Shown here: one piece after another, positions 1 through 9,356 of the stretch | How positions within the stretch are numbered: the first letter of the stretch is position 1 | Layout of the letters: the number at the start of each line of letters is the position of its first letter | Source of the DNA: Isochrysis galbana | Taxonomy: Eukaryota; Haptophyta; Isochrysidales; Isochrysidaceae | Reading direction: 5' to 3' | Assembly (NCBI GenBank): GCA_018136815.1 | Contig: CM030935.1 | Span: 905,024-969,023, forward strand | Length of the DNA stretch: 64,000 nt | Program-made: the position numbers and the translations under genes | The notes under the pieces: generated by a model | What the model was told of the DNA's origin: nothing | Seen by the model: only the letters and a program-made list of their open reading frames with translations | Databases searched by the model: none

Positions 1-980
1 GCACGACGAACCTGCTCCAGCAAGAGTTCAAGCCTGTCTAAGGCGGCTTCTCGTGTAGGAAGGTCGATCTTTCGTTGAGGGGCAGAGCCCAAGAGTACGC
101 TGGACGCCCGACCTGCGAAGCAGTCGAGTGCAGAGGCAGGGACGCCCAGGCTGATTGTTGAACGAATGAACGGGAGCTGTGCCTGGCACAGCGAGAGCAT
201 TCGGCGGCATGTCTCGAGGGGCTTGGACCCAGGTCGAAGCATGTTGCCCAACAAGGCAAAGAGCGATCGGCGCAGCCTCAGCCGGCAGAGGACGGCCTCG
301 AGAAGGTCCAGGCGCTCCCCATTGTTCGAGCTTGCAGACTCGCCCGAGAGAGTGCTGGCGGGTGCGGTCGCCGCCTTCTCTTCCTTCAGAGCGCAAGACG
401 CCGCCTCCTCCTCCACCAGCAGCGCTCGCAGCACATCAGAGTCCTGCACATCGTCGCGCATATCAAGACCATAGCAAGATGAGGAGAAGTCCTCCTCCTC
501 CGAGACATTGCTGCGCAATATGAGCACACGCACAGCTGCTGCGCTCCGCACCGCGCCAAGCATCACGGCGCTGAGCCGAGCGTCGCACGGTTGGCGTGTG
601 CTATGCAGCCAGTCCAGCCGGTAAACCGTCTGTACGAGCGGGAGCCCTGCGTACCACGCGACTTCTCCGCGGAGCATCTCGTCAACGATGGCAACAAGGT
701 GAGGGAGTTCGAGAGTGTGAGGCAAAGCCGCTGGAGCCGGCTGGTCCGCCGTCGCCATCCCTGCGTCCATCTGAGGGTCCATCATCTCGAGGGCTGACAT
801 GGCGTCCTGCAGCGAGAAGCACTTTCCGTGCAGCAGCTCTCCCAGGCGCATGGCATCGGCGGCGGCGTCGAGCATAGGCAGCGCGTTGCACCACTGCATC
901 GGTTGGCCGTCCACTTCCTCCTCGAGAAACGACGCTGCCGACGCCGATGAGAGGGAGAGCGAGGCGAGCTGCGACTCCAT
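1..980 (-). CDS. NAA35: NatC N-terminal acetyltransferase auxiliary subunit NAA35/MAK10, 5' part, runs off the left edge
   Basis: The minus frame is open from the ATG at 978-980 to base 1, about 326 codons with no stop, so this is the N-terminal part of a larger protein. Residues 60-75 read AMSALEMMDPQMDAGM, the hallmark of the Mak10/NAA35 N-terminus. Residues about 160-174 (SEEEDFSSSCYGLDM) match the conserved EEEDF..YG.. block further along the family. NAA35 is the large auxiliary subunit that anchors the NatC complex (catalytic NAA30, with NAA38) to ribosomes for co-translational N-terminal acetylation of Met-hydrophobic starts. The start was chosen because it is the first ATG and lies just inside a GA-rich sense-strand tract. 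No intron is needed in the visible part. Family membership is firm; the C-terminal half is not in the window. Confidence 0.85.
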   Translation of the reverse strand, partial: MESQLASLSLSSASAASFLEEEVDGQPMQWCNALPMLDAAADAMRLGELLHGKCFSLQDAMSALEMMDPQMDAGMATADQPAPAALPHTLELPHLVAIVDEMLRGEVAWYAGLPLVQTVYRLDWLHSTRQPCDARLSAVMLGAVRSAAAVRVLILRSNVSEEEDFSSSCYGLDMRDDVQDSDVLRALLVEEEAASCALKEEKAATAPASTLSGESASSNNGERLDLLEAVLCRLRLRRSLFALLGNMLRPGSKPLETCRRMLSLCQAQLPFIRSTISLGVPASALDCFAGRASSVLLGSAPQRKIDLPTREAALDRLELLLEQVRR

Positions 981-1004
981 CGCTGGGGGGGGGGGGCTCG
1001 CTCC

Positions 1005-1067
1005 GCTATCTCTCTCTCTCCCTCTCCCCCCCTCTCCCTCTCTCTCCCTCTCCCTCCCTCCCTCCCT

Positions 1068-1109
<42 letters not shown>

Positions 1110-1190
1110 CTCTCTCCCCCCCCCAGCTCTCTCGCCTCCCGCCCTCTCTCTCCGTCTCCTCCTCCCTCCCTCCACACTCTTTCTCTCCCC
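1005..1190. repeat. (CT)n / pyrimidine tract 5' of NAA35
   Basis: Almost pure C/T on the plus strand (CTCTCTCC and CCCTCCCTCCCT runs), so GA-rich on the sense strand of NAA35, ending about 25 bases upstream of its ATG. It probably forms 5' UTR or promoter sequence. Long ORFs across it are low-complexity artefacts. Confidence 0.85.
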
Positions 1191-1383
1191 ATTGAAGATT
1201 TCTCTTCATGGATCCTCATCTCAGTCATGGCTCTCCCTCCCTCCCACTCCCCAAATCCCCATCATCAGCAGGTCGAGAGAGGATAGAGAGCGCAGGGGAG
1301 GGAGGCGCGGGGACTAGCGGCTATTTTTAATTTAGGTAGGCGAGGGGTGTTTGGACTAAATAAACAGAAGCACAGGAGTTTTC

Positions 1384-2230
1384 TTGTATGATGTGCGAGA
1401 TCTAAGCCTGAGAGTGGCAACGTCGTCTATCGGTGTTTCGGAGAGCGTGGTTCCCTTGCGATGTTACCCTTCGTCTACACAATGCTGCTATCTATCACTG
1501 GGCCTCAATGGATTGGGGCTAAACATGGTACCCCCGCCGAGAGAGATTTGTCTCCCTTTCGCGCGCGTCTGAGCGCGCGTGCTCTGAGTCTCTAAGAGAG
1601 TCTCTACACCCAACACAAGGTTGGACCAAAGACAGAGACCGAACAAATTTTGTCATCAAAATGGTTGTTCGAATCCTCGGAACCGCTCAAGGAAGCGGAT
1701 GTCGGACCCTACGCTTCACAACGGGTCCAACAAGCACTGTCGTCGCCTGCGTCGAGGCAGCGCGTCGATTTCCTGGCGGAAAAGCTGAAGCTTAACAGCA
1801 ATCAAAAAATTCTCTGGTGAACGGGAATCACTTCCAGCATTATCTGAACAATATAAACCTCTTTTACCCTCGGATGTGTGTTGAAGGTCTCATGGCACGA
1901 TGGTACGCCGGGCTGCCGCCAACTCGTACCGCTGAAGCTGAAGGAGTGTGGATCGAGACTCACGCCTGCAGATCTCTCAGAGGTCACTCACTCAGCGATG
2001 GTGAAAGTTATGATCTAAATCTTTTGCTACACCTTCCAAAAGCCTGGACTAAATTCTTTTGCTCATGGCTCCACAAGTTCAAGATGAAGGAAGGCACTGC
2101 CACTTCTACGACGACTCATGTTGACTTTGTCTCTGAGACCCTGGCAACTCAAGCGTGTCCGTCACCACCTCAAGCTCAAGCTGATGCTTGCTCATTCACG
2201 GATTGGAGGTTACGGATGGAACAGGAGGGA
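1384..2230 (+). mobile_element. Ty1/copia 5' LTR, tRNA-like leader and start of gag (fragment)
   Basis: This stretch is the plus-strand counterpart of the reverse complement of 30530-31085, the 5' end of the copia element at 27702-31085. Shared blocks include CTACACAATG.TGCT, AAACATGGTACCCCCGCCGAG, ACACCCAACACAAGGTTGGA and CGGGTCCAACA. Beyond the LTR, 1890-1970 keeps the tRNA-like leader (ATGGTACG ... GTGGATCGAG). An open frame at about 2030-2160 (LPKAWTKFFCSWLHKF) resembles the gag start of the other copy (LPNLQDWTNSLRHAAWAF). No protease, integrase or RT follows, so this is a 5' remnant. Its outer boundaries are approximate. Confidence 0.7.
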
Positions 2231-2428
2231 CCGAACGGGACGGAAGGTAGGTGGCGGAAGGCACGGCATTTCGGCCATTGGCGGGCGGGACGGGCAGACC
2301 ATCTTCCATGGTTGGAGGATGGATGGCGGGCAGTGGCGAGGGCGAGCGCGAAGACGGAGCGGACATAGTGGATCGCGAGGGTGAGTGGGTGAGTAGATTT
2401 GGTTGGTGTTGTAAGATTGCTTGTTACG

Positions 2429-3362
2429 GAACCTACTTTTATAAGTGGGGGTCAATGGGGGCCTCGCGCCCCCCTCTCTCCATCGCGGACACCCCCCGGG
2501 GTGGGCCCGTACAATCAACCCCAGCCCCTGCCCTTTGGCAGGGGCTGGGCAATCAACACTCTGGCCCAGACCCCTAGTGGGCGCGGGCCGAGACTCGCAC
2601 TCCCACGCCCAGCATGGGCCTGCCCTCGAGCTGACTCCCCCCCCTCCCCTGGTCGCCAGGCATACAGAGGCCACTGGGAGGCTCCAATGGCCAGCGTGGC
2701 AAGCGTGGGAGAGGCAGGGGGGGCCAGGGGCTGAGCCCCAGCCTCCACTGCCCCCTGAGCTGCCCTTGCTGGCCCTCTGGGAGCCCCCAAAGGCCCTCTG
2801 AGAGCAGGCCGTGGCGCGCCGCATGGCGACGCGCCGCAGGGAGAGGGGCGGAGGAGAATGGAGAGAGGGAGAGGGGGGAATTTGCGCCCCCCCCGATGGA
2901 GTGCGGTAAGAAACGGGCCCCGTTTGCGTTAGCAAACGGGCGAAGGGGGGCGGCTGGCGACAGGAGGGGCGAGAAGAAGGGAGTGGCTCAAGACGTCCCT
3001 GTGGCAGGTATCGGGGGGCGCAGTCATTTATTTCTTCGAGGACTGCTCGCGGCGCGAGCTGTAAGTAAGGGCCGTTCTGCTTCACGACGAGAGGTCCCTC
3101 CCCCCCCCCCCGGTGTTTTTCCCCGGAGAGTCGGCCGGCGTCGACCGGTCCGCCTCGATGGGTTTTCCCTCATTGTAACTTGTGGGGAGTTATAATGGGA
3201 GCCGGGGGTTTGCGAGGGGGGAGATTTGAAGGGATGCATATGTGTATGTGTCTGTGCCAGCACTTCAAGGCGTGCGGGCAAGTGCGCTGAGGGGTGTCGT
3301 GATAGTACCGGGCTAGTGGGAGTAGTGGTACTAACGCTCAGTTGTTTTATTATTATTATTAT
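2429..3362 (+). mobile_element. SINE-like non-LTR element of 934 bp with 17-bp target-site duplication
   Basis: TAAGATTGCTTGTTACG occurs exactly at 2412-2428 and again at 3363-3379, bracketing the element as a target-site duplication. The element ends in a TTAT/TAT microsatellite tail, as expected of target-primed insertion. It is GC-rich and has no convincing ORF. It contains two perfect hairpins: a 13-bp stem with a CTTT loop at 2520-2549 and a 9-bp stem with a GTTA loop at 2919-2940. A diverged second copy of its 5' part lies at 4191-4560. I see no clear tRNA or 5S head, so the class is inferred from the tail and the duplication. Confidence 0.65.
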
Positions 3363-3675
3363 TAAGATTGCTTGTTACGACGGAGCGAGAGCGAGAGCGA
3401 GAACGAGGGAGCGAGGAGCGACTGGGGCGAGGGACGAGGGCGACAGAGGCCGACAGGGTCACAACCGACGAGTCCGACAACAATCCGAGACACGCACACT
3501 CGACTTTCACCCAACATTCCTCCACACTAACGTATCTTTCTCCACTTGGGCGGGGAAGACACAGAAGGAAGGAAACAAGGAAGAGAAAGCCGACAAGAGA
3601 GCGACGATGCGACGGAAGAGCCGACGGCGAACGGCGGTTACCGCGAACGAGTAGGTAGAAAGTAAGGAGGGAAGA

Positions 3676-4190
3676 AAAACTATTGTTATAGTTTGAACTA
3701 TGGAGCGTGCCGCGACCGCTCCCGAGCCCCAGGCGACCCTCGCCACCGCGCCCCACCTGGGACGCCCCACGCCGCCCGAGGCGGCTCGTCAGAAAGCCCT
3801 CTCAGAGCCCATCCAACCCATCCAAACCACACCCGCGCAAGCGCGCGGGGTGGCGAGCACTGGCACCGAACAGGTTGCCACCATGGCTCTGCGCATCATG
3901 CAGGGGGTCTTGGATCTTGGAGACCCCCTCCAACAGTGGGAAACCCTCCCCCCCCAAGAGTACCTCATGTGGGAGGGCAGCTGAGCTGCCCTCCCCATGG
4001 TGGAAACCTCTACCATCAGTGCACCCAACATGGGAGGGCACTTCACAACCATCAACCCCATACGGAGAGCACCCCATGCCTCTGTTTTCCAATTTGTTGA
4101 CACAATTCTCGTCTTCACCGGGAGAGAATAAGCAACAAGACCGTATTCCTCTTTGTCGCCGTGCCCATCATCAACTATCCGTAAAACTGA
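3676..4190 (+). pseudogene. LINE 5' end: start of ORF1, broken
   Basis: ACTATTGTTATAGTTT followed by an ATG opening MERAATAPEP matches the LINE copies at 25838 (MERAPTAPTS) and 43775 (MERAAAPLL). ORF1 runs from 3700 to 3984 and then breaks. The text to about 4130 still resembles the proline-rich N-terminal part of ORF1 of the other copies (for example CCATGGTGGAAACCTCTACC). No endonuclease or RT is present. This is a dead 5' fragment of the same APE-type LINE family found elsewhere in the window. The internal frame changes are visible; the age of the insertion cannot be judged. Confidence 0.65.
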
Positions 4191-4560
4191 TAGGGTCATG
4201 GGGGCCCCATGCCCCCCTTCCTCCATCGCAGACACCCCCTGGGTGGGCCTGTGGCAGGGGCTGAGCTGACATCACTCTGGCACAGGCCCTCGCCGAGCGC
4301 GCACCGCGCGCCGCACGCATTCGCCTGCACTGGCCCCTGATCGTACTGACCCCCCACTCCACCACTGAGCCACAGACCACTTGAGCCGCCAGGAGGGCAC
4401 CCAGGACCAGCGAGGCCAGCGAGGGAGAGGCAGGAGAGGCCAGGGGCCCAGCCCCAGCCTCCACTGCCCCCTGAGCTGGCCCAGCTGGCCCTCTCGGGGG
4501 ACCCGAGGGTCCCCTCAGAGGGGTGCCATGGCGCGCGCAGGCATCGCACGCCCGTAAGAG
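4191..4560 (+). repeat. Second, diverged copy of the 2429-3362 element (5' part)
   Basis: Blocks such as GGGTCATGGGGGCC, CTCCATCGCAGACACCCCC, CCCCAGCCTCCACTGCCCCC and TGAGCTGGCCCAGCTGGCCC line up in order with 2450-2810. It lacks the 3' half and the tail of that element. It immediately follows the LINE fragment, so one may have inserted into the other. Confidence 0.6.
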
Positions 4561-5619
4561 AACGAAGAGAACCGCGAGAAAAGAACGACAAAAAAACGAC
4601 GCGATCTGACCCAAGAAAAGGTAAGACTCACGCCTGTTTACGGTATGTTTACAAGCCGACACCCCGAGCGACACATAAATGCCGTGAAAACGCGGAGATA
4701 CTTGAAAAAGACGCGAGAAGAGGGGGCCGAGACCTCTCAAGGGCACGAAGTGTCACATGCAACAGGCGTTTACGTTTGTTTTGCCACAAGAACACCACAT
4801 CAGACATCAGCAGGTCTGCCCCAGCCCACCCCCTGCACTTGGCCCGTTGTAGTGCACGCGCCCCCCCCCCCCCCCCCCCATACCAAAGACAAAGGAATGA
4901 AGGGGGTGGTGTAAGGGAGTGAGTAAACTGGGGTATAGGCGATGTCGTAAGTGAGTACCGTGAGTACGTGGACCTGTATAGCTAGCGTGAGTAGCCCGAA
5001 TCTTCAGATGTTTTATGTCGCCGTGCCCATCATCTTAATCGCAGTGCTTTGGCACTTGGCGACGGTATCTTTGGCCCGTCTTGCTCCGGTAACCCTTCTC
5101 TCAGGTGTAATCCTCACGACAGCGTACTACTGGTCGAGAGGCACATGAGATAAAGTTGCGCAAGCTTGCCGAAGAGACCTCTCAGTAGACGGGAGCCGCG
5201 CCTGAGCGCCTCTCGATTCGAGGATGAAGCACTCCTCCCGTCTATTTTTGCGCCTCAACTTGGACGATCGACCCGCTCGAGTGGAGAGAGGGGGCGGGGC
5301 TCGTGCCCCCCCATGGGTGAACCAAGTATAAACTTAGTTGACGATTGCTTCTCAGGAGTCGAGGAATCTTTTGAATAGCATATGCAACATCTCGATATGC
5401 GATATGGAATTCCGGGCAATAGGCACCGCCACGCATTCGAGTGACGCACACACGTGCTGCGACTAGCAACAACAGCATTCACTAGCGTTATACAACTAAC
5501 ATTGGATGTGCCACACGCGCGAACGGCTTTTGATTGTTCGATGCTAGCTCATCCCTATGTGGGGAACAGGAAGCATGCGCTCTAGCACGCCCCAACGACC
5601 ATTCCCTCTGCTGGGGTGA
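4561..5619. other. Gene-poor stretch with a poly-C run
   Basis: I find no supportable gene here. A C-homopolymer run occupies about 4860-4880. The motif GTCGCCGTGCCCATCATC at about 5017 repeats one at about 4156 near the end of the LINE/GC-repeat block, which hints at further decayed repeat sequence. Small ORFs in all frames lack recognisable domains. Confidence 0.5.
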
Positions 5620-7567
5620 CTAATCATGCTCGGGGTGCCGAGCTAGTTCGTGATGTACTCGGTGGCTAGCATCGCGGGCTGGCGCACGTGCCACGGCCTG
5701 ATTGCTGCTGCGGTTGAGCTCCATGTACTTGATCCGGTAAAGCCACGCGAAGGCGAGCGAGGATTGGGCGGCTCGCCTATTGGAGGGAAAGGTGCAGAGA
5801 AGCACGATGATACCCAAAATACCCAAAGCACAGGCGAAGATTAAACTCTCATCGCTAAGCCTCGCAGCCCCTCTGTGCACGAGAGTGCTATGCGCGTCAT
5901 CGGGGCTGTGAACGCCGTGCAATGACACGGGCGCGACAGATGTAGGCGAAAACAACGGTAAGGGGTGCAGAGGGGGCGTAAAATATGATGGTGGCAGAGG
6001 GTGTTTGTGGAGGGGTCGTGGAGGGGGAGAATATGGGGCCGGTGGAGGGGTACTTGTAGGGGGTGGTGGGCGGGGCACAAGCGCAGCAGGAGTAAAGGTC
6101 TGCGGCCAAATCTCCTTGGCGACAAAGCCACAGTTGATGCTCTCTCGCCATTGGCCTCGTCCGGCCACGTGAAGGCTCTCCTCGCACTCGGGTGGCAGCG
6201 GATAGCCGAAGCAAACATAATCCGGGAGAAAGATCCAACACAATACCACCACATTGGCATGCGCCTGCAGAACGTGAACCGGGTTGGGGCGGTGACGTGA
6301 AGCGGGACATGAAGCACATCTATGTAAGCAAGGCTATCTGATGGAGGCTCAAGGTCATTTTGCGAGTGAAAGATTCGTAAATATTCTGCCGCAAATCCTT
6401 GGAACGGATCGCAAAGGAGTCGAACATCCCATCACCACGTGCTGCGCACCTTCTCTTTCATTGCCGTCCGCCCTTGGTATCCGCTTTCAGAATCGGATCC
6501 TTCGTGGGCCCGACCGCTTTCTACGTACTTCCAGGCCTTCCGCACATTATCTGGCCAAATAATCTCTATAAAGGTATGCTCGTCATAGGCCGCAAACCCG
6601 TCAACTCGAGCTCGTATCTCATTCCAACCCTGTTGTGACAAAGGAGGGATCTACATCTGAGACGCTCACGCCTCGTGCTTTCCAAGGTGAGGTATCGCTT
6701 TTTGTTCATACAGCAAGCTCACTCCGACAGGAGATGATCGACCGCGCAAGGAAGACAGGCCGCACCTCGCTGAAATGCTCCAGCCGTCCGATGAAGTCGA
6801 TTTGCGCACTAGGGTATTCCGGTGGGCGTCTGTTCACAGCCTGCCGCACGAACATGAGCTGCGAGCGCACGTGCATGTCGTCCGCCGCGCCCTCTGGCTT
6901 ACATCGACCAAGCCGGCCGAAGAGCGTATCCTCGATGTACGCTTCGGCTTGCTTGTCCGCGGGATCGGAGACATTAAATGCATAAAAGGGACATTTCTCT
7001 GTTCCCCTTTGGGCCACCTTCTGGGTACCAGTGTTGGAGACGTTGTTCCAGCGGGATGCGCGCTCGGAGAAGCCGGCGACGAAATGGCTAACGGGCTCCC
7101 GAACAAAGGTGAAGCTGAAGGGCGCGAGCTCCGGCCGTGGTGTCGAGCCATCCCCCATGCGCACCAGGTTGCCGCAAATGCCCTGTGTGTTTGCCTTCCA
7201 CACCTGCAGAGCCGCCAGAGCTTCAGGAATGGGAGCTGCAGCTTGCTCACGGGCTGGGTGGGCGCCACTCGCACGAGCGAATCTCATACAACTGCTGCAG
7301 TCTTCTCCTGGGTTCCAGCTCTCGCACCTGCAGGTAGCGCACCCTCCTCCCCTTCAGTACGGTCTCACAGTCCATGTAGATGGGAGGCACCATCCTTCCG
7401 CCGCCGTAGAAGTGAGAGAGATAGTCGTCGGTCGCGTTGGCCGGCGAGCGGACGAGCAGCGGATGGCTAAATAGCCACTCGCGCTGAGCCGCGCTCCAGC
7501 GTATGCGCAAGCCGGACAGCTCCGCACCTTGCAACTCCACCTCCGACGCCGGCACGGGCGGGCTCAT
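5620..7567 (-). CDS. Sulfotransferase family protein (Golgi carbohydrate type), multi-exon, model incomplete
   Basis: Three coding blocks on the minus strand fit one gene. Block 1 runs from the ATG at 7565-7567 to about 7250. Block 2 (about 7287-6766) contains FSFTFVREPVSHFVAGF, which fits the 3'-phosphate-binding motif of PAPS-dependent sulfotransferases, and later FIGRLEHFSE. It ends at a donor (GAG|GTGCGG, intron from 6765). Block 3 starts after CTGCAG at 6264 with NVVVLCWIFLPDYVCFGYPL, resembling the LCxLxxxDYxCFGYxLP tail of algal members. A proline-rich stretch and a hydrophobic segment (FACALGILGIIVLLC) follow before the stop at 5620. Blocks 1 and 2 are in different frames around 7250-7287 (unresolved intron or frameshift), and roughly 50 residues normally found between blocks 2 and 3 are not placed. 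The likely role is transfer of sulfate from PAPS to a glycan in the Golgi. Confidence 0.55.
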
Positions 7568-7939
7568 CCTGCCGCCTTGGTGCGTCGGGCTATTGCCACA
7601 CTGGAGGCTGGCGCTTGTTGGACAAGACGCTTTTCGATAGGGTTGTTAGAGAGTGAACGGTGCCCTACCTCAAAGTTTGAGGAGACGTCGAGGCTTCATA
7701 GATAGTGAGCTTTATAGTTTACGTAAGTGAACCCCAACGGAGCAGCGAGGCGCGAAGACCGGAGAAAAGAAAACGGTAGGCCCCCCCCCCGGGGGGAAGG
7801 CCGACGCTCCCTTCTTTGCTCCTCGTCGCGCGCCGCTCGCCCCGCTCCAACACACACACACACACACACACCACAAGCCCACATCGCTATGGCGGCCACC
7901 CCAACCCAGCCCGTGCCCACCCACCGACGCCGCCGCCGA
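7568..7939. other. Intergenic, (CA)n microsatellite
   Basis: Holds a (CA)n run at about 7851-7870 and a C/G homopolymer patch near 7780-7795. No supportable gene; ORFs here are low-complexity translations. Confidence 0.5.
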
Positions 7940-8220
7940 CGACGACTCGCCTCTGCTCGTCGAGGCTGAGTATTTTGGCGCGATGCTTACCGCCAAAGAT
8001 CTCATCTTTATTCGGGACCTCATCACAGATCTCGGCATTCTTCTTAATGGCCCTTCGATCGTTTACTCGGATTCCAAGTCCGCCGTTGACATGGCTTTTG
8101 ATCCGGTGGCTTTCAAGAAGACTAAGCATATCTTGCGTGCAGGAGCCTTTTTGCGCGACCTCGTCGCTAAACAGGTCCTCACGCTCAAGCACGTCAAAGG
8201 GCATCAGATGGTTGGTGAGT
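7940..8220 (+). pseudogene. Ty1/copia RNase H fragment
   Basis: Translation reads EAEYFGAMLTAKDLIFIRDL, SIVYSDSKSAVDMAFDPV and KHILRAGAFLRDLV ... VKGHQMVG. This is the Ty1/copia RNase H signature order: (S/E)AEY, D(N/S)K.A, K.KHI, and ..H...... No RT is found upstream and no obvious LTR downstream, so it is a 3' remnant of a copia element. It is on the opposite strand from the larger copia element at 27702-31085 and need not be the same family. Confidence 0.7.
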
Positions 8221-9356
8221 CCGTGAGTCGGTGGGCTGTGGGGTGTGGCGGCAATGCTGCGTGCTCCTGATGTTCTCAGGATCGTTGTCCGTCATTGTTC
8301 GCTGCGTCGCTGCACTCTAGCAGCCTAGACTCCCTCCCTGAGGGAAAAGTTCTTTGTAGGTCTAACAATCTCTTACCTCTTACAACACAACACACCAACA
8401 CACTAGGGCCACTAGGAGCGCCTCGCCGCCCCATTGATTGCCCTTCGTTCGCGCCGTTCGTCCCCAGTCCAAAGTCCAAACACCCAGCAAATGGAGTTGC
8501 CCGACCCCATCGTCAAGAATTTCATTCACCCGACCCCCGGCCACCGGTGGGGAGGAGGGCCAAAGCGCCGCGCTAGCCGCTCGCGACGGAGTGGCTCAGA
8601 GCCCTCCGGCCACGCGCTCGACTCGACAGACGGATAGGTTGCCGGTTAGCGGCATAAGCATAAAGGTGATCACCATTTTTCTATCTCCTCGGCTAGATTA
8701 CGCCAGCGCTATGCACGACAGACAATAGTAGATAGTAGCACGATCATCCCCGTCACATCCACATGTCTCCGCCCCTCAATCCCCAGCACACAGCATACAT
8801 ACATATCAAACAAAAAAGCGCTCCTCACGCACAAGCGTCCTCAACCCTTGCACTACATTCATAGACGAATAGGTGCGAGGGCCGCCTTCGAGATCCAAGT
8901 AGCTTGGCCACTTGCTCAAGGGCATTCCTCTCGTGATCGAACGTCAAGGACATGCCTCTCGCGATCGAACTCTGATCCAAGTAGCTTGGCCACTTGCTCA
9001 AGGGCATTCCTCTCGTGATCGAACTTCAAGGACATGCCTCTCGCGATCGAACTCTACTTGCTCGCTGCTCCTTGTGCACCAACGCTGCTCCAACTCTAAC
9101 TACCATCCCTCGCGCAAGATCTATCAACCACAACGTTGCAACACGCTCAGCTTTTCAATTTTCGAGAGCGCTCTCCGCACCGCCGGCAGACATCATCAAA
9201 ACGGAGCGCGAACCGCGCGGGGGGCACCAAATTCCAATGGCGAGATGCAAATGAGCCAAGCGATTAGGTTGAGGGGAGTCTTGTGTCCCAAAGCTGTGAA
9301 GCGAACAGCAGGCTGATGGAGGATTTGCAGGCCGCATGCGCGCCAAAGATGTGCTA
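8221..9356. other. Intergenic; includes an 82-bp tandem duplication at 8895-9058
   Basis: Two near-identical units start at CCAAGTAGCTTGGCCACTTG (8895 and 8977). Each contains CTCGTGATCGAAC and CTCGCGATCGAAC, giving an 82-base period with one or two differences. The rest of the stretch shows no supportable gene. Confidence 0.6.

Noticed and set aside
2210-3085. 291-residue minus-strand ORF
   Set aside because: Lies across the SINE-like element, is Pro/Arg-rich with no domain, and is explained by GC-rich sequence.
6432-6641. Minus-strand ORF inside the sulfotransferase intron region
   Set aside because: Some protein-like stretches, but it does not join in frame with clean splice sites to the flanking exons and shows no sulfotransferase motif.
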